This document shows, one piece after another, positions 21,197 to 30,847 of a stretch of DNA of 64,000 nt. The stretch's first letter is position 1, and each line of letters starts with the position of its first letter. A model generated the notes under the pieces. The model did no database searches. It saw only the letters and a program-made list of their open reading frames with translations, and was not told the origin of the DNA. The position numbers were made by a program, and so were the translations under genes. Source of the stretch: Diatrype stigma (Eukaryota > Ascomycota > Sordariomycetes > Xylariales > Diatrypaceae). The stretch is taken from NCBI GenBank assembly GCA_022225965.2, contig JAKJXP020000141.1:30305-94304 (forward strand). The letters run 5' to 3'.

Positions 21197-22954
21197 CTCG
21201 AATATATGCTATGGATGTTGATGTCGACGATGGGCTGGTTGAAACGAACGGATAAGCATAAATCACTAGAACTGGGAACCGAGACGAGACGAACAAATCA
21301 TCGGAATGATGTGATGTGAACTAAACAAGAAAGGACAAAAGATGAAATGACACCAGAACCTTCCTACTGAAGTGGCTGCTTCGCTTTTTTGGAAGGATCA
21401 TCTTGTGCAGGACCTTCCCTTATATAAGTAAGACTGGAAGCAAGGGCCACATAGTTCAAGCTGCTTTAAATCATAGAAACGTCGTAGACGTCACTGAGCG
21501 ACATGCTGTTCTACTCCTATCCTTCTCGGGTCGCCAATGCCAACTTGAGGTATGGGCATGGCCGCCATCCCACGTAAGTCACTCGAAGAATAGAGGGATC
21601 AGTTCGGATTTCGGCATGATCTTCCCCCTCACGCAACCAACATGAGAATTAGGCAAAATGTTATTTTCTGGCAGGGCCTTAAAAGTGTACAGTGTGTGGA
21701 GAGACCATCTCGATTCGACAAAATCCTCTCGTGTTGTCGCGTGCCTCGCCAATGGCCCATGCCAACCCCAAGTTATCTATCCCCAAGAACTTACTGCCAA
21801 GGAACTCTAAGTGATGATCTGACGACATAGGCAAACTGTGACTAACTTGCCTCTGTCTCGCCTCCTACGCACCCAAGTAGTTACAATTTGGTTGATGACT
21901 TCACATGCAGAACTATCTCCCCTTCGGAGCCCGGCTTGGAACTGAGCAAAGAAAGCACTTACACACAACACATGAACCTTTAGCTTTGGATGGTTGAGTT
22001 TGCCACCCCGTTTCAGATTGCGCTTCCTGCTGGACCCTCCAGGGTCTAAGCTAGGTACTTGCTAGGTATTTGCCAGGGCAATCTAATCCAGATCCTAAGC
22101 CAACGTTAAATAAGGACTGTATACTTTGGAATAAGTAGCCACGAGACATCCTCGAGACGCGGGCCGTTCCTCCCGCCCAGGGTGCGAACACGTGGTGGGC
22201 ACAGGTGGAAGGGTAAGTATTCTAGACAGCAGGTGTGACACACTGTCGATGGTTATTACAGCAGCGATTCATTATCCTACCTAATACCCACAACCTCTGT
22301 TGTCTGACGCAGGTGCGAGCCCGCACAAAGTTTATGCAAAGTAGTCCTCGGATTCTCCCGTAACCTTGAAAGGGCTACGGCAAATCCGGCAGCCTTCGAC
22401 GTGGCCTCGAAACCACTTTAGTTATTGGAGATGTTCGGAAGAAAAAGAAGCCTGCCAGACCAGAAAATAAGCGTCAACAAGCGAAAAGGTATAAAGTATG
22501 TCTGTCTATAGTGTCCGTTTAGTGACGATACTGTCCAAAGAGCTCGTCGATTCGGGGTCCACCTCAACTGTCAAATTTCACACCCTTTGCTATAACTCCT
22601 ACGCAGCAGTTTCGGTAGGTTCATCTAAAGTGACATAAGGAGAGGACTGGTTCATAAGTAATCTAGTCTAGTATTGTGTCGCTTGATCTGACAGCACGGG
22701 GGAAGAGCTGGGGGTCAGGGAAAAGGGAGGAATCAATAGCACCCCCGACCTTGGGTACTAGCAAGAACCAGCCGGCTACTACTGACACTCTTTCGTAGTT
22801 GTTGCCTTCGGTAGAAATTGAGGCCTGGTTCTAAGCCACGATTACCTCAACCCATGTTGTTCCCACTTAACATTGGTGATGGCAGGCTTCTCGATTCGCA
22901 CAAATAAAATAACAATAAGAGGTAAGATACCAAAAAGAAAGTCAAACAAAAATA
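21197..22954. other. intergenic upstream of the repeat-rich gene, up to tRNA-Ile
   Basis: No supported protein gene in about 1.75 kb. The palindrome CTTATATAAG at 21418-21427 contains a TATA-like core about 225 bp upstream of the ATG at 21196. The remainder, including 22140-22950, shows no recognisable element. Confidence 0.45.
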
Positions 22955-23053
22955 TGGTCACGGAGAGGCTTGAACTCTCGGCTTTCGCATTACAGATTAC
23001 TTTTCAGAACAGAAGTATTAGTACGACACTCTAACCAACTGAGTTACGCGACC
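22955..23053 (-). tRNA. tRNA-Ile (anticodon AAT) with a 25-nt intron
   Basis: The minus strand folds as a full cloverleaf. The acceptor stem GGTCGCG pairs with CGTGACC (one G-U pair). The D arm is ACTC/GAGT around AGTTGGTTA, and the anticodon stem is TCGTA/TGCGA. The loop is CTAATA plus A, giving anticodon AAT. The variable loop is AAGCC and the T arm is GAGAG-TTCAAGC-CTCTC. The intron lies one base 3' of the anticodon, at 22991-23015, the standard place for nuclear tRNA introns. The discriminator base is A at 22955. Internal A- and B-box sequences are present (TAACTCAGTTGG, GTTCAAGCC). Confidence 0.92.
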
Positions 23054-23604
23054 TGTTGATTGATTTTTCATTCGGCTTATTAGCCTATAGATAGGAAGTG
23101 GTATAGGAAAGTGTGGAGCAAGCCCTAAAGGAGAAGCTCCTAGTCAGCTGCCCCTTATCGGTCAGTCCTCAGCACCCACTAGTAACGATAAAGGGGATAG
23201 GTACAACCATGGTCATACTAGGTCAATAGGACTACGATGTGCATTTTGGTAGCTTTATTTCTACCCGGATGACCCATGCGGTTTACCAGAGGGGACCGAA
23301 GCAATGAGAGACTTGAGAGATAAGCAAAATCAACCTTCAACGTTCCATTATTTCAGGAAACTGAATCTATAGGATGTCGCTGGTATGATTGACCATCGTG
23401 CAACGAACTGCACACGAATAATAGGGGATCTCCCGCTAAGACTACAGGGGCAGAGTGCAAATGGATCCTTACGTGAACAGTTGTTCGTACGTAGATTCGC
23501 CCAATCCAAGAAGGAAACGCTACTTAAAAGTTAAAAGCACATCTTTTAGTCGACAAAAACTGTGATGATACAGTATCGGCTGTAAGTCCATACAAAGATG
23601 CTTA
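23054..23604. other. intergenic between tRNA-Ile and the 790-residue regulator
   Basis: About 550 bp with nothing recognised beyond the presumed 3' end of the regulator. Confidence 0.5.
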
Positions 23605-26086
23605 TTACATGTAAGGTGTAGATGTGTCGATACCCCAAAGGAAGCCATCACTGAACCTCCAATCGAGATCTCCCATCACCAAATCGAAAGGATCCTGCTG
23701 AGGCTGGTGGTCCAAAGAAGCCAGCAGGTGCCGTTGTTGTTGCTGTTGTTGTTGCGCACCTTCACTTGCCCCCTGGGATGCTGCAGCAGTGCCAGAAGCA
23801 GACATGTCGGCAGCATAGTGGTGATGATGGTGGGAGTTGCTAGAACTGTCGCTCGACCCCGATCCTCCGGCCGTATCCGCCACCGCCCCAGATGATCGCG
23901 TGGCTAAGTGGCTGCCGAGCGAGGTGCCCGCCGGCGCCCCGGGCTCCAAACCGGCGCTCGACCGTAAGTACACGAAGGTGCTGGGGCTGTGGCCGGGCAA
24001 GAACCGCTGCAGCAGCTCCTTCAGCCCCGTCACCACCTGCCGTATCACGTGCCGCTGGCTCACGTTGTCCGCGACGGCGCCCAGCACGCGCACGAGGTTC
24101 TCCACGCTCTCCAGCGCGTGCATCGTGTGGAAGTGTAACCCGTGCTTGGCCAGGTCCCGCGGCAAGTGGAGCCGGTGCTGGTTCTGCTGCTGCTGCTGCT
24201 GCACCCCCCTGCCCTCCCTCACCTCGGGCTCGCCGAACACGACGGCCATCTTGAGGAGGAATGAGGCGCACACGGCGATCATGGCGTGCACGAAGATGGG
24301 CATGCCGATCAGCTCCTTGCGGAGGTCGCCGTCGTCGACGATGAGCCGCACGGTGTTGGCCGCGGCGGCGATGGCGGCGTTGGCGGCTTCCTGCCGGTCC
24401 CAGGCCATGATGTGCTGCTGCGGACCTAGACCCGAGATACTATTGCCATCACCATCTTCCGTCCTGGTGGTCCAATAGCCGTGCGCGGAGATGCCCCGCA
24501 GCGACGGCGAGTTGAGCTGGAACCGGGCCAGGTAGTAGTAGAGGATGGTGGTGGCGCCCTTGGACGGCAGCAAGTCTGCCGGTCCTCTCGCCCCCGTCGC
24601 CGTCGCCCCCGTCGCCGCCGTCATCATCGGGTCGCTGCTGTGCCTGCTGCTATGCCTGGTGGGCTGGTATTCGAGGCGCCACTGGTCGATCCGGATGTTG
24701 AACGACTGTAGCACTTCGAAGTCGGGCCCGGTCAGCTCCAGGTCCGGATCGCAGCCGTACTTGAAGTACGCGTCAGCCAGGATGCGGAACAGCCGGACCT
24801 GGGCCACGAGCTTGCCGTCGCCCTGCGACGCCAGGCTGCTCTGCAGCAGCCGGCCGGCGTTGCGGATGGCGGCGTCCTCGTGCATCAGCGGCGGCCGGCC
24901 GTACGCGAGCGCGAACTGGTGGTCGCACACGTACAGCACGTACCATAGGCGGGCGCGCTCGTGCGAGGAGGAGGCGGCCGCCGAGCCGCCGCCGCGGGCG
25001 AACTGCTGCAGCGACGGCTTGTGCAGGTTCATCTCCGTGGCGACGCGCACGGCGCGGCTGCAGAGCGCCCAGCTCAGGCTGGTGAGGTAGAAGGCGCCGA
25101 TGCACAGGCCGCGGACGTCGTCCAGGTTCTGGCTGCGGAGCAGGCAGGAGCCGCGCATGAGCGAGACGAAGGCGTCGTACGTCGCGTGCAGGGGCTGCTC
25201 CCGGTTGGGGACGTGCAGGGCCGCCACGGTGAGCGCCACGGCGACCAGCAGCGAGGAGGACTGCCGCGCCGAGCGCAGGGATCTGTGCGGGCAGAGGATG
25301 CCGTCGCACAGGAGGGGGTTGATGTGGTCGCGGTAGTGGTCGAACAGGAACTCCGCTTCGGCTACCGAGACCACGCCCTGGCTGATGAAGTCGGGCCCGT
25401 TCGCATCGGCCGGGTCGACCCGGATGAGCTTGGAGCTGCCGGGATCCGTCAGGTTGTAGAGGTTGTTCATGGGCAGGGGCACGAGGTCCGAGTCGTCTTG
25501 CCGGAGGTCGATCGACGGCCCCTCCGATACGAAGTTTCCCCGGGTAGGACTACGAGCCGAGGGAGCTGCTTTCGGAGAACACGATATCGTGCGGACTTCC
25601 GATGTCGATCGCAACAGTCCGCCGGATCGGGTGCCATCATAGCTTGCTAATGCCGGCAGCTGGTTATGCTGTAGCAGGTGCTCGACAGCATCTTTGAGCC
25701 GTTCAATAGTGGAGGTGGCCTGGGCTTTCCACCTGTTCACTAGTTAGATACATGTCCGAAGCATGTGTTGATGGGACAGGCACGGACGCTGCGTCGTCAT
25801 CTATGAACTTTTGTGCAAAGTTATGCGGAACGCAGTTAATGCCGCTTCGCAAACACTTTTTGCACGCCGTTTGCCCTGGCTCTACGAAGCACTTGATTTT
25901 ATGCTTTTTACACTCAGCGCCTACGGGCCACACGATTAGCTTGGGTTCAGGCAGACCGTGCGAGATACACTTACAAGCTCGCGTCAAATGTGGCTTCTGA
26001 GCAACATCGGGGTTTTTGTGGTCACTAAGCGAGGTAAGATCGTATTCTACTCTGGCGCGTTTGTTCCCATTCATCCTATCCGTCAT
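23605..26086 (-). CDS. Zn2Cys6 transcription factor next to the PdxA-like gene
   Basis: Three exons, 26086-25975, 25920-25788 and 25732-23605, give 790 residues. Intron 1 (54 bp, GTAAGT, GCTAAT) splits the first zinc-cluster codon. Intron 2 (55 bp) has a GTCCGT donor, CTAAC branch and GAACAG acceptor, and creates DDDAAWKAQATSTIERLK. Cysteines 38, 41, 48, 57, 60 and 67 have spacing 2-6-8-2-6, an extended third loop (CFVEPGQTACKKC). A coiled-coil-like segment STIERLKDAVEHLL follows, then the middle homology region with SWALCSRAVRVATEMNLH and VLYVCDHQFALAYGRPP, typical of Fungal_trans proteins. Poly-Gln runs and a His run (HHHHH) lie in the C-terminal third. Similar proteins are often auto-annotated as PrtT- or War1-like, but that is not firm. 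It lies head-to-tail behind the PdxA-like gene and is the likely local regulator. Confidence 0.88.
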
Positions 26087-26658
26087 CACAAAGTGTATCC
26101 GGTCAGAATGTCATGAAAATGCCGAGATCCGTTCGAAGTTTATGGGTTCGCAGATGTGGTCCATGAACTCTCCGTGCCAAAACCGGGGGTGAGATGGGGA
26201 AGGGGGGCATTATAACTCGTAGAAAGGCTAACGCGGCGGCTATACAAGTAGCTCAAAGTCTAGACCCACCTACTGTAGTAAGATGGATAAGCTGGGGTTG
26301 CACTATTCTCGAGCCTCGGAATCTTCTACCGAAGACTAAAGGGGGGCAGGATGGTGGTTGGTAGGCTATCCGGGGCTCGATGCCTCGTGACCCGATAGTT
26401 ATTTGGAATGCGATAGGAATGTTTATGCTGCCCTCGGATTCTGATATCATGCAGTGAACTACTCCAATTTACTTCCAGCGCTATCGTCTATAAAGTTCAA
26501 GTATAGAGTAGGACGGACATTACATCTATGTTGAAATCAGATTGATGCAATGCAATAACCTACGTTGGGTAGTGAAGTCTAAGTCTCCCATTAACTATAC
26601 GGTAGAACCAGTCAAATGAGTCATTCATGATGTGTGTGCTGTCAGATCACCGCAGTAA
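26087..26658. other. spacer between the PdxA-like gene and its putative regulator
   Basis: About 570 bp between two genes on the same strand, so it carries the PdxA-like 3' end and the regulator promoter. Neither the palindrome found at 28084 and 28361 nor any coding region was seen here. Confidence 0.5.
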
Positions 26659-27823
26659 TCAACAACAGGAAGCCACTTCGACAATTGCCGTTGTAGGCAA
26701 CGACCCTGCTTTCAGGGGTACTGTATCCGTAGCCTGGCCCTGGGCCGCCTTAGATATCCTCCTCTCTGCCATGGTGACCGCTATGTTGAAGGCGTTCTGG
26801 GTGCTGCTGATGGCGGCAATGTTCTTCCCGACAATGTCGAAGGCCGTCCCGTGAGCAGGAGTCGCCACGGGAATGGGGAGACCTCCCTGCACCGTGACGC
26901 CGCCGTCGAATGAGAGAAGCTTCATCGCGATCTGTCCCTGGTCATGATACATGGTGACTATACCGTCGAAGTGCTGTCGCTTCAAGAAAATGGTATCACA
27001 GGGGAAAGGGCCTTGTACATCGATGCCCTTCTCCCTGGCAGCGTCGACCGCAGGTCGAATATGGTCAATCTCCTGGCGTCCGAAAGCCCCATTTTCCCCA
27101 TTGTGTGGGTTCAGCGCGCAGATACCCAAGCGAGGGTTGTTCACTCCGGACTCCCACCTATCACGCGATGCATTAAGTCAACCATGTCTTTCGATGAGTT
27201 TCAGGTATTCAACAAAAACAGTGCAGGTCATACCTCAGTCTGTGGAGCAATTCGATAGCCTTCAATGTCGACTCCTTAGAGATGCGCTGAGCAACCTCTT
27301 CAATGCCAATGTGACTTGTGACTCGCGCCGTCCACAGTGGTCCGGCAATGTTGATCTCACTCGTAGTTCCGTCGAACTCCAGCTGGTTGGCAAACCACCG
27401 GAGCTCGTCCTCTTCCGTCATGCCGGCCTTCTTCAGCGAGCTCTTGTTCAGGGGGCCGAAGACAATCGCATCAACCTGGCCAGCCTTCACCAACTGAATA
27501 GCCCGCTTGAGCTGATAGATGCTCCGGGCGCCGCTGGCTGCAGAGACCTCCGAGCGCGTGGACTGAAATTGGGATGCGGTGTTATCGTCGAGCACCTGGA
27601 CGTTGTGCGGGCCAGCGGGATCATCAGATGCTGCAACGTGGATGCCGCCGGCATCAGCTATAGCGGATTCGAGTTCGGAACGATCCGCCAAGAGCACAAT
27701 GTCGGCTTTCTCGACATTTGCTGGATTGCTGAGCAGCTTGGCGATCAGTTCTGGGCCAACGCCTGACGGGTCACCCAGCGTCACGGCGATCCGTGCCCTT
27801 CGTGTATGTGAGTGTTGATGCAT
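26659..27823 (-). CDS. PdxA-family 4-phospho-hydroxyacid dehydrogenase (PdxA2-like)
   Basis: Two exons, 27823-27234 and 27157-26659, encode 362 residues; the 76-bp intron joins LHRLR to WESGVNNPRLG. The start is the ATG at 27823, since the upstream extension begins at GTG. Family motifs are in order: GDPSGVGPE (17-25), FGPLNK (122-127), TSHIGI (His171), ALNPHNGENG (His215), TMYHDQGQ (His268) and HGTAFDIVGK (about 299). The three histidines match the metal ligands of bacterial PdxA (His166, 211, 266). PdxA oxidises 4-phosphohydroxy-L-threonine with NAD; the PdxA2 branch acts on D-threonate 4-phosphate or related acids. Fungi normally make vitamin B6 by the Pdx1/Pdx2 route, so a catabolic role is more likely. 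It is divergent from an organic-anion MFS transporter. No partner kinase is in the window. Confidence 0.92.
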
Positions 27824-28083
27824 ATTGTAGGAAAAGCCCACGGTCACTGGCGTAAGAAGAATATGGTTTGGGAAGACAATATAGTATCTACAAGCGTGTT
27901 GGTACTAGATGAACTAAAGAGGCTTTTGGTTGGTGATATGGCGCGAGCTTCTTATCAATCTTCTTATGCGCAGGAAGCCGACTTGTTCGTATATGTAAAA
28001 TGGCACGCTATAAAGCACTATCGTTGAATTATTGGTAAGTCGGAGGCTTGAAGCGATCGTGCATGGGCTTTCATAATTGCCAC

Positions 28084-28097
28084 CGGCGGTTTCGCCG
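28084..28097. promoter_or_regulatory. palindromic site CGGCGGTTTCGCCG (putative Zn2Cys6 operator)
   Basis: CGGCG and CGCCG form a 5-bp inverted repeat around GTTT. The outer triplets read CGG-N8-CCG, the form bound by many Zn2Cys6 dimers. It lies 261 bp from the PdxA-like ATG and about 500 bp from the transporter ATG. Confidence 0.5.
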
Positions 28098-28360
28098 ACT
28101 CATGATCCCTCAGGATCGCATTTCCACCGATTTACCCCAACCAACCCCATCCCCAGCCGGGCCAGCCCTCCCGTAGGGGCAGACAGGGGCAGGGGTAACT
28201 AGACCTAATCGCTAGAGCACGAGGTCTTGGCCAATATCTCTCTAGCTTGTCCTTCGTGTTGGAGTCGATGTTTGAATGCGACGCATGTGAATTCCCCAAA
28301 AACGAGCTCATATTGTGGTACGATGTACTTCTGCTGTGGTCTATCCCGAAGCGCGAGACA

Positions 28361-28374
28361 CGGCGCTTTCGCCG
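28361..28374. promoter_or_regulatory. palindromic site CGGCGCTTTCGCCG (second copy)
   Basis: It is identical to the site at 28084-28097 except for one central base (C for G). It lies about 220 bp upstream of the transporter ATG at 28594. The recurrence in one promoter supports function. Confidence 0.5.
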
Positions 28375-28593
28375 AGACCGTCGGAGCATGGGGTCCCCGC
28401 ATTGATCATCGCTCTACAGTAGTTGATCAGCATCCCCATGGGGAATATCCGCATTTATTATATTTAAGATCATCGAGTAGCTCCATCTTGAGGTCCCCGG
28501 AAGAATGAATCTCGTTGACTTGATCAATTTCTTGTCGAGCAATTCCTCTACCTCTAAGGTGGTTGGTTGACCTTGGTGTTTGCTTTTTCCACT

Positions 28594-30580
28594 ATGGCTA
28601 TCAACGGTGGAAAAGACGCTGCCCAGCAGGTAGAGCATGTATCGTCTGGCGCTTCGATCAAGTCCGAGGATACCTCTCACAACAAAGATGCCGCCGCCGA
28701 CATCCTTCAGGCTCAACAAATAGCTGCTCAATGGACAGAGGGAAGTCTAGAAGAGAAGCGGTTGGTGCGCAAGCTTGACTGGCGTATCCTTCCATGCGCA
28801 TGGATACTGTACCTTCTAGGGTACCTTGACAGGTGAATTTTCCCAAGCCCTCGTTCATGATCGTAGCCTATGCACAAGCTCATAGCATACGACACGCATC
28901 GTTTACAACTTTACTGACTCTCATCATGATGCAGATCTAACATTGGGTAAGCAGGATGGATATTCTCCAATGATCGAGGTCTTTAACTAATAAGCTTGTG
29001 TACAGTAATGCAAAGACTGGTGGCATGGAAGATGACTTGAATCTATCCTCCAATCAATATTCCATCATTGTGCTCGTCTTCTTCATTTCCTACCTCGTAT
29101 TCGAGGTCCCGGCGGTATGTGTAGCGTTATGCCTCCAGATCCAACAGCTGCCGGTCTTGCATGTCAAAAGGCTCAACTCGACCGTTCTAACGTACTGCCC
29201 GCACAGAACATGCTTCTCACAAGAATACGGCCACATGTGTTTCTACCAGGACTGGGTCTCCTATGGGGCACATTTGCTTGTCTCATGGCCACAACCCAGA
29301 ATTGGAGCCAGATGGCGGCTATGAGATTCCTCCTCGGTATTGCAGAAGTATACCTCACTATCTAGGGAGCATATGATCGTTTCTGACATGCCCATAGGCT
29401 GGTTTCGCTCCGGGCTGCGCCTTTTACCTATCGTGTTGGTACCGGCGATATGAACTGGCTACTCGTTACGCCTTTTTGTACACATCGGTACCGATCGCGG
29501 GAGCGGTATCGGGGCTTCTAGCCGGAGTGATCACACAGTACATGGACGGTGCTGGTGGGCTACCGGGTTGGAGGTGGCTTTTCGTGAGTATCCCCTTTCC
29601 TGGCCCTCTTGATGACCAATACCTAACCATCAATCTGGTTCTTAGATCCTTGAAGGTCTCGTATCCGTTGTGGCGTCTGTCTTCGTTTTCTTTCTGATGC
29701 CAGACTATCCATCCACCAGCCAGAGGTTCTTGAAAGAGGACGAGAGCCTTCTCGCATGCAACAGACTAGCAGTTGACGGCATCGCCTTGGCCCAGGGTGC
29801 GGGAGCCGAACAGATCTCCCATTGGGCCGCATTCGTGATGACCGTCAAGGATTGGAGAGTATGGGCACAGTGCCTACTTTTCGTGCTCGTCACGGGAGCT
29901 CAGACCATGCAGTACTTCATCCCAACGCTCGTGGAAAGCTTTGGGTGGGACGGATATGAAGGTCAATGTGAGTTAGCTTCTACCGACTGGATCACTGAAC
30001 TCTCGTGACTTTCATCAGGAATATCCTGTGTTCTTTCCCCAGACTAACTCTTACGTCAGATCATACCATCCCAGCTTATGCAGCAGCGCTTGTCTACGTC
30101 GTTGTGTGTTGCTTACTAGCGGACAAGTACAAGACCAAGTGGCCCTTTATCTGCGGTCTGTCCGTCGTTGGGTTTGTTCTATTCATCGCCGTCATGACAT
30201 CGTCCAACAGGGTCGCGCAGTACGTTCTCACGATATTCGCGTTCGGCACCATCTATGGCTGTTCTCCCTTGGTCAAGACTTGGGTTTCCGACGTCATCCC
30301 CCAGCCAGCCGCAAAGAGAGCGGTGGCTCTAGCCCTAATCAACGCCATAGGAAACGCTTCGTCAATCTATTCGACCTGGCTTTGGCCGAGCAAGGATGCG
30401 CCCCGGTACATTCCGGGGTTTGCGACCACGACTAGTTGGCTAGGGTTGCTTGCCGTATGTACGGTGATCTTCCAGTACTTCTTCAAGAAATACCCCATAG
30501 CGAGAACGAACCATGCCGACGCCATAGCTGCCGAGTTACGAGCGAAAAGAGAAGCAGATGAGAGAGACACTAAGCTCTGA
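28594..30580 (+). CDS. Dal5-like (ACS family) MFS organic-anion transporter
   Basis: Seven exons, 28594-28832, 28935-28946, 29006-29114, 29207-29347, 29398-29583, 29646-29967 and 30060-30580, give 509 residues. Exon 2 is a 12-nt microexon (A TCT AAC ATT GG) that restores YLDRSNIGNAKTGGM, the family hallmark after the first membrane segment. Other hallmarks are LVFEVPANMLLTR, RFLLGIAEAGFAPG, CWYRRYELATRYAF, WRWLFILEG and DYPSTSQRFL. About 12 membrane segments are expected. The family (allantoate, vitamin and tartrate-type permeases) takes up carboxylates and related anions with protons. The gene is divergent from the PdxA-like enzyme and probably supplies its precursor acid. All introns have recognisable branch sites (CTAAT, CTAAC or CTGAC), except intron 1, whose branch is unclear. 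Confidence 0.93.
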
Positions 30581-30847
30581 TAGTCAATTTCTTTCAATGC
30601 ATGTTTGAGTTTTCCATCATGGCGCTCGTATGATTGTCGTTGGAAAGTAGCTAGATAGGGGGTATATTTCCGAAGGCCTATAAATGCATTCCAAACATGA
30701 CAGAGGTAACATGGAACTATATATATTGTACTTTCAGTCTACTAACAGTCTGAGTATGTTGTGTTGCCTTATGGCATCTATTCATGCCAATCCCACAATT
30801 AATATTGACCCCCTTTTTCGTACTGTACTTTTACTGCGCCGAGTTTC

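Larger units (their letters stand above)
27824..28593. promoter_or_regulatory. divergent promoter of the PdxA-like and Dal5-like genes
   Basis: These 770 bp separate two divergent start codons. They contain two copies of CGGCGSTTTCGCCG (28084-28097 and 28361-28374), each an inverted repeat with CGG/CCG ends. No other gene is supported here. Coordinate control of the enzyme and transporter is inferred. Confidence 0.6.
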
